DNA from: Phallus indusiatus
Taxonomy: Eukaryota > Basidiomycota > Agaricomycetes > Phallales > Phallaceae
Reading direction: 5' to 3'
NCBI GenBank assembly: GCA_027605045.1
Contig: JAQFWX010000006.1
Location: 992,001 to 1,056,000 of the forward strand
DNA length: 64,000 nt
Shown: positions 1 to 12,301 of the stretch, in pieces
How the letters are laid out: the number at the start of each line of letters is the position of its first letter
Numbering within the stretch: position 1 is the first letter of the stretch
Translations under genes and position numbers: made by a program
Notes under the pieces: model-generated
Database searches by the model: none
The model's input: only the letters and a program-made list of their open reading frames with translations
What the model was told of the DNA's origin: nothing

Positions 1-62
1 TCCATCATATTTTTTTAACACTTTTTACACACTCAATGGCTGACATTTGCGGTCTCATCCAG

Positions 63-1325
63 GTCATATTCTTTGTTCTGATTGTTTGAACTCGATTTGT
101 GAAAAGACTTGGTCTCCTAGACAGGCTCCTACTTGTCCTTTTTGTCGTGAAACTTTCTCGAAGGATTCGGCGCGAAAACTTCGGATTGACCTAAAGACCC
201 CTCGTCCCCCTTTGAAAGAAATTGATGACGACAGTGACAGTGATACGTTATCCCAACCTTCCGAGGCGAAAAGGCTCGAAGAAAAAGTAGCCAAGGCGGC
301 GGCAAGCAAATGCTCGTTTGAGGAAGTTTCCGAATTGCACAAGGAAATTCAACAATGGTTGGCATCTCAAGTGAAACGTACCTCGCCCAGCCAGGTAATT
401 TTCCCATCTGAATTTGGCGCATTTATGCGGGTTTTCATTGTCACTGTTTCTAGCACGCATCCCTTCAACTCAGCGCAGCGCTTCTGAGAGCAATTTTGCT
501 GAATTGCTTGGCTTATTCTGAAGCAAGTAAAGCAGCTAAATCCCTGGAAACTAGTCTGAAGGAAAAACTTGATAGCACCATCGCTATGAAGGAGCATCTC
601 GACCTTGAATTACAAAAGTAAGCGAGCTTAGTAATCAATGACTCGATTTTGATGGCTTTAGCTAAATTTTTTTTTCAGACATGTAAGCCTCTGATGATTT
701 CAAACCCTAAATGCTTTCTTGCCCTGGACCCTAATAATATTTTTAACCTGAATAGCGGACCATGTACGGCAACAAAGTTCGTGAATGTCAGGAACTCCGC
801 TCGGAGTTGAATCGTCTCAAACTGGTTACTCCGGCTCCGGCCAGTTCTATACCCAGACCTTCAGCTCCCCCACCGTCTGCAATCCCCGCTCGCGTTTCTG
901 CTACACCTGGTCCACTCTCCCGTGCCAATACTACTCGCTCCTCTGCAATGACACCTCCCCCTGTTCCGGTAACAAGGCAGCCTTATTACCCTCGTTCGGT
1001 TAGCACTGCCCCGACCTCTAGCCACAGTCGTGGCATGTCCACTAGCAGTATTCCATCCTCTAATACCATGGTCTCCGCCCTTAAATACCAATCTTCTCCC
1101 TTGAAACCTCGTGCCGCCGCATCCCGTGCTTCCTCGCCTCCGCTCAATGAAGATCCTAATCCGCATCAACGCTGGCTTCCTACTTCCGATGACGAATCTT
1201 CAAATGAACGGCGATTCCAATCCCCCTCTCCGGAGCGATTGGTTAGAGCTCCAACGGAAAGGGCTTCCACAACCTCCTCTTATCAAGCAAGATGGTTCCC
1301 TCGTCAGCCGCAAGATGTGGTCTAG
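63..1325 (+). CDS. RING-finger protein, 5' end outside window
   Basis: Probable E3 ubiquitin ligase or RING scaffold; the substrate is unknown. The window opens in an intron whose acceptor ends at 62. Exons read 63-394, 454-617, 679-682 and 756-1325, all phase-compatible. The second half of a C3HC4 RING is visible: GHILCSDCL supplies the histidine and the third cysteine pair, and CPFCRE closes the domain; the first cysteines lie upstream. An acidic linker and a helical, coiled-coil-like stretch (about residues 75-165 of the visible part) follow. The last exon encodes a Pro/Ser-rich, probably disordered tail of about 190 residues. The oddity is exon 679-682, only 4 nt (acat): joining exon 2 directly to exon 4 hits a stop within about 20 codons, while including it keeps one open frame. 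RING membership is clear from sequence; ligase activity is inferred. Confidence 0.8.
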
Positions 1326-3756
1326 GATAAAGAACCAATTTATTTATTAATTTCGCGTTTCATCTCTCTTGATATATCGATCTCATCCGATTTCATTTTT
1401 GACACCCCGGTGGCGTAATCCGGTTTTATCTCTGAATCACACCTAGTCAGCACTTTCTTTTTTTTACAAAATCCACGTTGAATAAGAAACTAATGTTTGT
1501 TCAGGAACTGTAGCTTTTGGAACTTTTTTTGTCTAGTCTGTCATCTCGACCTTTTTCAGCCCTCATCGATACCCTAGCATATCAAACGAATACGAAGGAA
1601 ACACGGAAGAATTAAAAGGAAGGAAAGGAAGAAGCAAAAAGGGAAAAATGGAATGAAGTTAGAATTGGAACCAAGGAAAAGAAGGAAAAAAAAACTAATT
1701 GAAGCAATTTAAAGTTGCGAAAAAAAGGACGGTCCGTCGTTCAATTTTTTCTCTACGATACCGTTATGATACCACCACCCTACGGTGGACGATAATTTTA
1801 ATGATTCAGTTACGACGGACACAAAAATCAGTAAAAAATCTTAATTTCATGTTAATTTCTTATGTGCTTGTTGAATGTGCTCAAAGTTTCCTGTGTGCAG
1901 GCTGCTCCTTCGGAACTTTGGATCTATAGGTCCCGTGGGCTGTGCTCGAGGTATTTTCGCCAACAGGTAACAGGTCCTCATTGTAATATGGCGAATCCCG
2001 TGCACATCGTAAGAGTCAATTGTGTTGGCGGATTCTGCCACGACACATTTGTGTTTCTGTCATTTATTCATGTCACCAGAGCGCTGACATTTCAATAAGG
2101 CGATTTATTAGATACGCTTAAGGTTCAGCATTGTTTAAAAATTTCTGCATGCCAATGCCCAATTCACTTCAAGAGGTTTTGGCTTCGCTATTTACAGAGC
2201 ACCTAAGCCGTTGCGCGTTCTATATGGGCGGCTGTTACTCCAGATGGTGTGGCACCGTCCCCTGTTTGAGTGTGTCAATGGGTAAGCTATCAATGATTTT
2301 GTCTGTGCAATCTTGTTGAGAAAGGAAAAGATGTGATGCAAGCGCCACAATCCCCAAACCTAGTCTTGGTGCGGCCCCTTACTTTCGTCAGCGCGACGTA
2401 AGACTGGGGGGACTGCACATGTCTCCCGCAAGTTCTCCTGACGCATGCTTTGTGCTCTAAGTGCGCGGCTGCCGCAAGAACATGCGTGCCGTCCCAAGAA
2501 ACAAGTCGAAAATAGGGGCTTCTGTCAACAGCCATACTCGCGCAATTCATTTGATCAAGTGATTACATTGAAGCGTCCTTCGTGTTCCTAGGCTAGAAAT
2601 CTGATGGATCTCGTTGCACACATTCAACACGAACTAATTGGTAAGGTTTCAATGCTGTCATGCTCCTATTTGATGCCGGTTTTCCGTATGACCGAGCGCA
2701 AAGAGGACCAAGGGAAGATCTTCTGAGCACGTATGGTGTGTCGCCCACGAACCTTGTCGGCGAAACGTACGTAATTTCATTTGTACTTGAATACAATAAT
2801 AATAATACAAGCTACTCTTGTTTCGCCGGCCGTTGTTCCGTATTTGAACCGGTAATGAACTGATGCGTGATGAGTGTGACGGATGACTAAGGGTGACCGG
2901 TGACTGTTCTCGACGTTTGACCAAAACTTTATCTTTCTGAACTTCCTCGAACTTAGAATTGTCATTCAAACCTCAAACATCTGACTATGCAAGGTCTTGA
3001 CTTGAATGTACGGGGTTCCGATGCCATGTTTATGAAGGATTATCTGCGTCGTACTTAGCGTGATGACAGCTCGGATCTCAACGGACCCCTCGCACGAAGC
3101 TGTCAATTCCTGATGTGCATCACCATATCCAGATGGCATGACCTACTCCCACCTTATTTGAATTTATCTTATCTATGAAGTTTCTATTCCTTGAGATAGT
3201 TAGTTTCATTGTTTTTTCTAAAGCTTATCAGCTTTTGACTCATTTTCTCAGGTATAAACTCGCTTAAGCGACGATTACCGTTGCAATTGCAATTCCCTAC
3301 GTCGCATTCTCAATCACTCAATCATCAAATCATGAGAAGAAATACTCGTGGATTTCTCATCGTTTCCAGGTATCAGTCTCAGCTGCCATTATGTATCGAT
3401 ATGCAATTTCAAAAAGAATTCATGAATGACGAGAACAGACTCTCAGAGCAACCCCTACAAAGCATTATAAGTCACACAGCTGACGGATATTGAACCCGTG
3501 CGCATTTTTATTTTCACATCCCATTCAGTCTATATTTGCAAAATTCAATTGATTTCCTCCATCCTCGATTTCGGCTTGCTTCTGGAAAGTAAGTTTGCCG
3601 CCTTGGCACATGGTGAGCATCACTTTCAGGTCCCCTTCCCGCAATTATGGAGCTTCTCCAACGGTGTTTCACTCAATTCTGTTTCTTACCAGCTTGATTC
3701 GTTTCAGTCATTGATTGTCTATTTATGCGCCAGAGCGTTAATTGGCTCGGACCGGG
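1326..3756. other. Intergenic region, no gene seen
   Basis: About 2.4 kb between the RING gene and the glyoxal oxidase promoter. The ORFs here are all under 105 codons, overlap one another on both strands, and show neither splice-linked continuation nor any motif I recognise. The first part (1560-1700) is purine-rich on the plus strand. I see no repeat or transposon end. Confidence 0.6.
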
Positions 3757-3764
3757 TATAAAAT
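3757..3764 (+). promoter_or_regulatory. TATA box of the glyoxal oxidase gene
   Basis: TATAAAAT lies 44 bp upstream of the glyoxal oxidase ATG at 3808, with an inverted CCAAT (ATTGG) at 3741-3745. The spacing suits a fungal core promoter with a short 5' UTR. Confidence 0.55.
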
Positions 3765-3807
3765 AGTCGTCAAACAAGACCATCTGAGCGTAACTGGCTT
3801 CACCAAT

Positions 3808-6165
3808 ATGTTCAACTTCAAAGTACGGCAACTGCTGCTGCATCTTCATATTGCAATTCTACTACCTCTCGCCGCAGCCGACACGTCTGACTCCTTCGTT
3901 ACTGGTCCATGGTTACTGGCTCAGCATGGGTGAGAGCTTGTGTTGTTTATTGTTTCTGTCATCGAGTTCTCATTGCTGGCTTCAGAATGTCCGGGGTGGC
4001 CGGTCAACAGATGGCCGTTGTCTCCGAGACAAAGGTTGTAATATATGATAAAGTAAAGTCATTTACACACAAGTGACAGGCCTTCAATCTGACAGTTTGA
4101 AGGTTGAGCATAATCCTATTCAAAATGCAGCAGGGGTTCCTGCTTGGGCTGTTGAGTACGATGTCACAAATGACAATATCAGAGCTCTGAATCCTATATC
4201 CAACTCTTTCTGTGCGGGAGGTAATGTTTTCCCGGCATTTATTTCCCCTAGGCCATTTAGTCATCTGAGATTGATATAGGAGCCCACCTCTCCAATGGCA
4301 CGTTGCTTAGTACAGGAGGGAATCCTGTCGTACTAACAGGTATGCTAAGTTGTCTCGTTCCGCTTATGACGACAAACAATCTCTTTAAGGCGATATTAGC
4401 GGTCTGCAGGCAATTCGATTGTACACACCTTGTGATGACGGGGACTGCGATGTTTTTGAAGACCCGTCACGAGTTCGAATGACTTCGAGCCGTTGGTATC
4501 CAAGTGCCGTCCGGCTCGATGATGGTTCCGCTTTGATTTTTGGTGGTTCGACAAGTGGAGGGTATGCTATGCCGTTATTCACTTTTTGAATTGATTCTAA
4601 TTTTGTCCCCATAGCTTCATCAACAGCGCTGGCATCTCAAACCCAACGTATGAATTCTATCCCCCTAAGAACATAAATGGGTTTAATGGCTTGCAAATAC
4701 CTAGTCCGGTAAGGTTTTTCCAGAGATAGTATGATGAAGAATGGAACTAACGAAATGAATGTCGTAGTTCCTGCAGGACACTTTGAATGGAAATCATTTT
4801 CCAATTATGATCGTGCTTCCAGATTCTACCTTATTCATCGCCGCGAATACCCAAAGCATGATTTTCAATTGGCGAACGAATACCGAAACCAGACTTCCTG
4901 ATATTCCAAATGGTGTTCGGGTTACGTACGCGATGAGTTCTTACTAATTTTTTATGATATCAACATAACACATGAAATTTGTAGCTCGCCGTTCTCCGCA
5001 TCTGCTGTGCTTTTGCCTCTCTCACCAGAAAACAATTATACCCCTGAAGTTCTCATCTGTGGCGGCTCAACACTGAATGACACCGCAGCGCCATCAACTT
5101 TCTCATCCCAATCACCTACATCCAATCAATGCGCCAGAATGGTCTTGAACGCAGCCGGTATCGCCGCTGGATGGGAAGTAGAAACCATGCCTCAACATCG
5201 TATCATGGGTGATGGAATCCTACTCCCTGATGGACGCATCCTCATTGTAAACGGTGCACAGACAGGTGTAGCTGGTTACGGAAATGTTTGATTTCTTTAC
5301 AACATCAAAGACGATGGACCTTACTTAATCACCATTATCTAGGTTGAAGATCGGATCGGTCAATCTAACGCAGATAATCCCGCCTTCCAAGGATTCTATT
5401 ATAGCCCGAGTGCGCCTGCGGGAAGCCGGTTTGTTCAAGCGGATCTACCCGTTTCAACTATCGCCCGCATGTATCACTCTGTCGCAACTTTGACCCCGAA
5501 TGCGACAATTATGATAACCGGATCTAACCCCAATCTAGATGTTACAACAACTAAATATGCCACGGAGTATCGGGTGGAATGGTTGACCCCATCATATCTT
5601 CTGACTAACGTTTCTCGTCCATCCTATACCGGGTTGCCCGCGACTGTCAATTATGGCACTGAATTTACGCTGCAGGTTGAGTCTATACCCAAATCGACAG
5701 ATAACGTCAGAGGTATAGATTTTTTTCAAGATATCGCTTGAAGCTATCTCTAACTATTATCTTTACATATATAAAAAGTTGCCTTGATCGATCTCGGATT
5801 TGCCACGCACGCTGTTCATATGGATCAACGCTTGGTTTACTTGTCATCGACTCTTAATAACGATGGAACGTCACTTGTCGTCCAAGCACCTCCGAATAGC
5901 TCGGTGTATCCGCCCGGCCCTGGTTATCTCTACATCCTGACGGAAGACGGAGTGCCCAGCTTTGGTCATCAAACCCTGATTGGAACTGGCGCATCCCCGC
6001 CCGTTGATCAGGGTGCGATAAACAAGTTAAGTTACATATAATGTGAAGCCGAATATATTCGTTGACACGAGACTTTTTTTGTATAGTATGTTGAACCATA
6101 CACATGGTACAACGTGGGACGCGATTGTTCCTCGTCCCGATGTCGGAGAAGGAAGCGAAGTTTAA
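3808..6165 (+). CDS. Glyoxal oxidase (AA5-type copper radical oxidase), secreted
   Basis: Oxidises small aldehydes and alpha-hydroxycarbonyls to acids while making extracellular H2O2, which feeds ligninolytic peroxidases in wood- and litter-decay fungi. Eleven phase-consistent exons give 595 aa: 3808-3929, 3986-4052, 4103-4220, 4280-4339, 4390-4561, 4615-4708, 4768-4925, 4985-5285, 5343-5712, 5779-6025, 6087-6165. A hydrophobic signal peptide covers residues 1-25. The radical-copper residues known from Phanerochaete GLOX all have counterparts: Cys100 (NSFCAGG) and Tyr159 (RWYPSAVRL) for the thioether cofactor, Tyr408 and His409 (ARMYHS), and His498 ([12 protein letters not shown]). Kelch-like N-terminal and C-terminal beta domains are complete, with no extra WSC or membrane domain. 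The start was chosen because it directly precedes the signal peptide and lies 44 bp below a TATA box. No damage is visible. Confidence 0.93.
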
Positions 6166-6321
6166 CGATAAAAAGTAATTGCAAGGTCGAACGATATTCG
6201 TACTGCTTCTCATGAGTTTATAGTTGAATGTTATACGTGATTTATTATCTGTTTATACATTTCTTGAATATAACATAAATTGACATTACATTGATATAAA
6301 CGCGTAAACGAAAATGATATA

Positions 6322-7267
6322 CTATAGCTCGGCAGCTCTTTCAATTCCCTTATCACTATGCTCATCAGGGTTCAACCTTCCTTCTGCGGTTTTAAGATCA
6401 ACATCTCTCGTTTGCCCTGCTTGCTGTTCTTCTTGGACTTGCCGCCGGTCTGAATCAATATCGGCACGCGCAGGCTGATGATTTGTTTGGCCTGTCTGTC
6501 CGTTAGCGAACTTCACCGTGGAAGGGTCTGCATTATTCTGATCTCCAGTCGTCGGAGAAGTATTGGTGTTTGGCTGCTGGTCGCGATTTGTCGAGTCGTC
6601 CGCGTCAGGACCGGGAGATTGTTGCCCTGCTTGCTCTTGAGGATCAGCGAAGGGATCGTGATCCTTTAATGAACTGGTTAGGGTGACCGGACGAAAGACT
6701 CTGATGCCAAGTTCCTCACCTTCTCTTCTTTTTCTTTCTTCTTCAATTCTCCTGTTCTTCTTTCTTTTCCTTGCTAATAATATGTGGATCGTTAATCGAA
6801 GAGATGACACAACATTTACTGGGCCACGACGTACTGTAACAAGTCCAGGATCTCTCTTGATATGGCCCAGAACTTCCTCTTTGACTCCCTGAATCTTCTC
6901 TCCTAATGTCTTTAATATAAATCCCATCAGAATATACAATATATGGAAAGAAGTTCGAGTAAGAACGTACGACGTGATTCATGTTGAAGTATTCTGGACC
7001 GTATCCAATTTTACCGGCATGAGCTTGCTCAGGAAGTCCGAGTTCTCGGGCTTTCTCATTACTCAGCTCCTCGTCCGGTCCAACAGCTTGTTTTTGCTCT
7101 GAATTTGAATCCTTATCAGAGTCCGGATGGCGCTGAGCCTGGAGCTGGGCTATTTCCTCCTTGGAGTGGGGTTGGGGCGGTCCGTCAGGTATATGGAACG
7201 ATTCTGAGCGGGTTTCAGTAGTTTGAGAAGTTTGTTGAGGTTGTGAATGAATAGATGTTTGCGACAT
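6322..7267 (-). CDS. Conserved small basidiomycete protein with GELKKKE motif, disordered
   Basis: Function unknown. Four phase-0 exons on the minus strand (6971-7267, 6835-6909, 6720-6773, 6322-6663) give 255 aa. The N-terminal 95 residues are Gln/Ser/Asp-rich and hydrophilic. A short ordered core follows, spanning the small exons: KIGYGPEYFNMNH, then a helix like GEKIQGVKEEVLGHI, then RRTGELKKKEKEEKDHDPF. This layout (amphipathic helix followed by TGEL and a DPF motif) resembles small CsbD-like or stress-associated fungal proteins as I remember them; I could not check this. The C-terminal 110 residues are again polar and disordered. There is no signal peptide or membrane segment. The exon model is well supported because each junction restores the conserved core; the functional class is open. 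Confidence 0.65.
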
Positions 7268-7549
7268 TGTTCTTTGTTTGAAGAAAGCATCTCTAATTCG
7301 GACAAGATGAGGTATTTATCGGTTAATGTGGATGACGTCATGACTAAAGTAGTGGTGCGGTTTGTCAGGAACACGGTGGAGTCCCGTCAGGGCACTGACA
7401 TCAGCAATGACAATAGAGTTATAAAAAAAGGTCATTTTGATTGCTCCAAATCCGTATTTAAAACAAATACAGTAGGGGTATATATTCTAAGATGACTATT
7501 GTAAACAAGATGCAGAATGAAAGGGATCCAATTGAAGTGAAATAACTTA

Positions 7550-9559
7550 TTATGTCTCCGCCATGAGTTTCTCAATTGCCAACGAAACTCGTACTCTTGC
7601 AGGCTTTCCGTCTACACCCTCAGCTCCGATTTGTTTCTCATTGATTGCATCCGGAGTTGCTGGTTTGAAGTTTTCCGTCTCTTGAATGCTTTTGTAAACC
7701 AATGCTAGAAGTTTGACGAACTGCTTGCCCCACGCCAATTTTGCTTTTCGTCCTCCAACCTCAATAGCAACTGAAATCACGAATGTTAATCCCAACAATG
7801 CCATCCTTCTTTTTGAAAAACAACTACGTACCAGCTAATATCTGCATCGCTAGATCAAACTGTAGAAGAGCAGGACTTGACATCAGTCTTGAAAGGTATA
7901 ACCAAAAGTCGGGTAAGGCAAAGGGTACGGGCACGGGTGCGTCAACTACTCCGACCATAATGGCGAAATAAAGGGTCATAATCCCAACGACACGCATTTC
8001 AAAGTCTTTCTGCTCCTCTCGCTCCGTTCGATATCCGCGCAGTTTCATATATTCAATTTCGCTCATTCCTCCCGGTTTGGGCACTGTAATAGGAACTGCC
8101 CATCCTCCTGTTCGCTGGACCATGCGGGCGTAAAAGACATTGGCAAAGTTGGGCAGATTGGTGAGAAAGCGAATGCAGACTTGCGCAAGTGGAAGTGCTG
8201 TCACTTGTCGTGCCGAAACTTCGGTTTCCGCTTGCATTAGGATAGCTTTGGAGAGAACAGAGCTGAAACCGAGATAGAGTGTTTCGTGATGAGGCGGGGT
8301 AGGGCACATATATTGAGATATCGTATGTGAGATTCTTTCGACCTCGTCTCGGCTGTTTGTAAGTTGGCCAATCTTTGGTGTGATGAATCTTCGGGCTTTA
8401 GAGAGCTGTGGTCTGGTGCCGTCATCCGCCTTAATCGCTGGCAATGCCTTGCGCTTGATAAGCTAATTCAGATAGTCAACCAACCCGAATTCGCAAAGTA
8501 CAATGAACAAACGCACCTCAAGATGATGTCGAGCGTTATCCCAATCAGCCTTTGCCGTCCGATGCCCTATATTCTTTCGTGCACTTTCCAACTTGGATGC
8601 AGCCTCTTCTTCCCGTGCCTCCCTCTCCGCGCGCTCCTTCTTTTCATTCTCTTCCTTCTCCTTCTTTTTCCGCTCAAGCTCGACTTGAAGAGCCTTCTCC
8701 CGCTCTTCCTTCATCTTTCTCTCCTCTTCGGCCTTCTTACGCTCTTCTTCTTTCCGTTTTCTCTCTTCCTCCTCCCTCCTCTCCTTCGCCTCCTCTTCTA
8801 ACCGCCTGCGTACTTTGTCTTCCTCAGCTTGAATGACAGCATCAATGCGACGCCACAGTCCACGCTGTCGTTCTTGATATTCAGACACGAGTTTTGCATC
8901 TTCAGCCTTTCGATGTAGGGTCATTCTCTCCAAGATCGCAGTGACCTCCAATAGCTGGTTGTCACGAGACTCTTTGACGCGTTTTTCTTGCAGATCAGCT
9001 TGACGACGTTCCATTGCATTTGTAGATGCCGGGTTTGTCTGGTATCTCTTGGTTGCGGCACGCTGCAGAGGCGGACGTCGATATCAGTGAATACAGGGCG
9101 TGTGCCACGGAAGGAATAAAAAAAGTCTACATACAAAAGCTGCTGTTCGCGTTTCCTTAGCCCATTTATCAAACGGTTCCTCATAATGTCCCGCGTACTC
9201 AAATGTTGATAGACTTTCCTTCAACTGGCTTCGTTTCAATTGTGAGATAACCAATTCGTCTCTCTTCTGCCTAAAGGTGAAGCTAAGTTAGGGAGTCTAT
9301 GACGTTCAAAAAATTATGTTCTTTACAATAGCTCTAATCGGTTTTCTTCTTCTGAATCAGAGGAGCTTGATTCTACCGAAAGTACCTCCTCCAGTACGGA
9401 TTCATCGCTATCTGAAGAGTCATATTGACTTAAACCGAAAGATATCTTGCCCCTGTTTAAATTATTTAAAGGCCCCTATAACATTAAAAAAGAGTAACAT
9501 TACCTCCTAATAGGCCGTTTTCGTGCAGGAGAGGGCGATCTCGAAATACCATACCGCAT
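7550..9559 (-). CDS. gle1: mRNA export factor GLE1
   Basis: GLE1 sits on the cytoplasmic face of the nuclear pore and, with inositol hexakisphosphate, activates the DEAD-box ATPase Dbp5 to strip export factors from mRNA. Six exons give 571 aa: 9504-9559, 9327-9452, 9135-9270, 8517-9062, 7832-8462, 7550-7770. An acidic Ser-rich N-terminus (about residues 20-65) precedes a long Glu/Lys/Arg-rich coiled coil (about 150-270, several EERKRKEEE-like runs). The C-terminal GLE1 helical domain (about 300-570) includes GFSSVLSKAILMQAETEV, PLAQVCIRFL and VQRTGGWAVP, then WGKQFVKLLALVYKSI near the end. Length and domain order match fungal GLE1. All junctions are GT-AG and in phase. It is oriented away from the neighbouring eL24 gene, with about 650 bp between them. 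Confidence 0.88.
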
Positions 9560-10211
9560 GACAGTAGGGTTACAGAGTTTAAGCAGCCAGAATGTCACGT
9601 CTTATGTAATCGAAAATTGACATTTTGGACGTGTTGGACGTGGACTAAGAACTAGAAGTCCAAATGCAAATGAGTAAATTCTTTGTCTTCGACATCCTAA
9701 AGAGCTCGAAGTGAAGAGTCAGAGAGTTTTCAAGAAATTCCTCCAAATCTGCGTTTGGAGGCTACAAATAACTTGGACAATGTTCCCAAATTTCAGGTCT
9801 TCAAGTTCGTGTGTACGTGAAGCTTGAAGGCTTTGGGGTGATTAATTAATTGACGCGAATTAAGAAACTGTGTACATTTCTTTTTCTGAACTTCATTTGT
9901 CGACAGCGACTGGGAGGTGCCGGTGACTGTGAGCCTCGGACTGTCTGGGGTCTGCTTACGCAATCAAACTTGTTGAGCCCTGTGTATACAGCTATCCTTA
10001 TTCCTCAAGACAACCTCCGAGCAAGGTGGGTTTTAGTATTTTTGTTGGTTTTATGTGTCGAAAAGGCATTTTGTATCTCTGTTATGATACATTATGCGAG
10101 AAAATCTCGTTTTTGCATGGTATCTATGGATGGATGCACGGATACGACTTTGGATGACCTTTAGGACCCGATTGCTGACTCTATCCTTTTGCTCTTCTTT
10201 CTTATATCCAG
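9560..10211. promoter_or_regulatory. Bidirectional intergenic region between gle1 and the eL24 gene
   Basis: The two genes diverge from this 650-bp stretch. Just before the eL24 ATG there is a pyrimidine-rich tract (about 10176-10208), as is common upstream of ribosomal protein genes. I see no TATA box that I would defend and no coding signal: the 104-codon ORF inside has no recognisable features. Confidence 0.45.
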
Positions 10212-10850
10212 ATGGTACGTTTCATGATTTTCGTGTTTCTTTGGTTCCTTACTCAAATTAATTCCTGCGAGTAGAAGCTCGAACTCGACTCTTTTTCCGG
10301 TTACAAAATCTACCCTTCAAGAGGTAGACTCTTCGTTCGTGGAGACAGCAAGGTCAGCATTTCACCAAAATATTTAAGACAAACTAATCCCCATGTTAAC
10401 TCCTTATAATTCAAGGTCTTCCGATTGGGCACCTCAAAAACAACATCTCTTTTCGCGCAACGCAAGAACCCCCGTAAGCTCGCATGGACTCAAGTATACC
10501 GACGGATGCACAAGAAGGGTATCACCGAAGAGGTTGCCAAGAAACGTTCCCGTCGTACCGTCAAATACCAACGTGGTATTGTTGGTGCTGATTTGAGTGC
10601 TATTGCTGCTCTTCGTAATCAAACTCTCCAAAGTCGAAACGAAGCCCGCCTTGCCGCTATCAACAAGGCAAAGCAAGAAAAGAAGGCAAATGAAGAGAAA
10701 AAGAAGAAGGTATGTTGTGTCATGTATCAGTAAACCTTATCTAATGCCAATTTTTAACTCGTTTCGTAGCCCGCTGCAACACGACCAAACCCAACCACAG
10801 GTCCTAAGATGTCGAAGCAACAGATGAAGGGTGGCAAGGGAGGTCGTTAA
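10212..10850 (+). CDS. rpl24: 60S ribosomal protein eL24
   Basis: Structural component of the large cytosolic ribosomal subunit. Four exons (10212-10214, 10275-10352, 10416-10709, 10770-10850) encode 151 aa, close to the usual length. The protein starts MKLELDSFSGYKIYPSRGR, the eL24 beta-barrel core, continues with RKLAWTQVYRRMHKKG and a basic helix rich in Lys/Arg, and ends with MSKQQMKGGKGGR. The first exon consists only of the ATG start codon; the next codon comes after a 60-nt intron. Introns right after or within the first codons are frequent in fungal ribosomal protein genes. A pyrimidine tract precedes the ATG, suggesting the usual growth-coupled regulation. No defects are seen. Confidence 0.95.
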
Positions 10851-12301
10851 GCCGTTGTTTATTGAGAAAAAATAGTCATGGAAGTTTCTTCCCTTGCTTT
10901 CACTTTTCCTTGTAAACCTCATGCTGCACTACTTGTCCTTTAATGCCTGAAAAAATATGCCCTAGTACAGTACCTATGCATAGGCACAATGAACTTCCCT
11001 CCATATTGAGACAAATGCGATGCGACTTTCTCGTGGCTCTACACTGACAAGTACTATGAAGCTTAGCGTTACTTTGAGCTTCCAAATTGGCAAGGAGTCG
11101 CGTGTGAAAATTCGGTCTGCTTGGCCCGAAAACATTCTTTGCCCGAGTGTAACGAGCGTATGCGCGAAATCAACGACCCCGCAGTAACGGGTATCTCGAC
11201 CGTACAATCGTGACCGTATCTGTCTCTTACCATCTAAGATGGCGAAGGGCAAAGTAGAGCTTTTCGCTGAGAAATCTCCCGAAAAACTTGTTCTACCGGC
11301 TACTGCATCGAGGGCTTACACTCATCGCGACGCGTGTTGGAAGCGCTGGGCATTCGTAGCCCTTGGGCTGACTTATGTCGCTTAATATAAGAGTCTGATT
11401 CCGGATAGTCCGGCTCGCCCCGGATACATCCTTTCGCGCACGCTCATTGGCCCGTCTCCTCCCAGCTTTCCCGCGCGCAATGGCTACCGGCGCTTGCTTG
11501 GGTAATCGCGTCGCCGCCATTTCCTTCCCTTCCTATCCACCACCACTATCCATCTGTTCGCGCTTTATCTATCTCAAAAAGGTAAGATTATTTTTGTTAC
11601 CTTCTTTTTCTTTCTTTTTCTTATTTATTTCCTCCTGCAAACCGAATCACTCTTGAACCCGGGACCCGTCATCATTCACCACCACCACCACCATCACCAT
11701 CATCCTCCACTCCTCTTCGCGGCCCGGTTTCCTGGTAGAGTTTGGTACACCATAGGCTTGGAAAGGTGCGCGGTATTTCCTGTTATTGACTAGATACTCT
11801 GACCCTCCTTTAGAGATCACCTTGTGTCGCTTTTTTTTTCTTATCCGTCCGCCGCCATTGCTGCCTGCCTGTCTGTCGCCATTTAGGGTCGGATACAGAT
11901 ACATGGAAGGTATGCCGCCACTTCTCAGCTCGTCCACCAACATCCACCGTAATTAATTTTGTCAGATTAGGGACTGACCCGGGACTTCTCAGCCCCAAAA
12001 ACAGTCACTTGTTCAGGTACGCCGCCACTTCTCAGCTCGTCCGCCAACATCCACCGTAATTAATCTTTTCAGACTTCTGTTCAGCTCCCATTCCTTCCCA
12101 ACACATGCAAACGTTGTCATCCCCAGAGCAGCCAAAGACACCATTCAGCACAAGCGTCATGGTGTCCCATACTTACTGCCATCTCTCTCACCTTCGCCCG
12201 TCTACTGCTTGCTAGTTAATTAGTCGTATCAATTTTGCCCAAATATATTGATTAATCTATTTCTATCAAGAGTAAAAAAAAAAAATAAGCTTTGTTTGAT
12301 A
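10851..12301. other. Gene-poor region with simple and direct repeats
   Basis: No gene recognised. It holds a CAC/CAT triplet run (about 11676-11706), pyrimidine-rich tracts, and a diverged direct repeat (11908-11967 and 12016-12075, listed separately). It separates the eL24 gene from the 3' end of the Crypton-like gene and may include the Crypton's own 3' flank. Confidence 0.5.
11908..12075. repeat. Direct repeat, two copies of about 60 bp
   Basis: Copy 1 (11908-11967) and copy 2 (12016-12075) share GCCGCCACTTCTCAGCTCGT and then CCAACATCCACCGTAATTAAT, with only a few mismatches. They lie 48 bp apart. They sit just beyond the 3' end of the Crypton-like gene and could belong to that element or be an independent local duplication. 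Confidence 0.75.

Noticed and set aside
8364..8836. Plus-strand ORFs of 94-145 codons within gle1, rich in Leu/Pro/Ser
   Set aside because: They are antisense readings of the Glu/Lys coiled-coil of GLE1.
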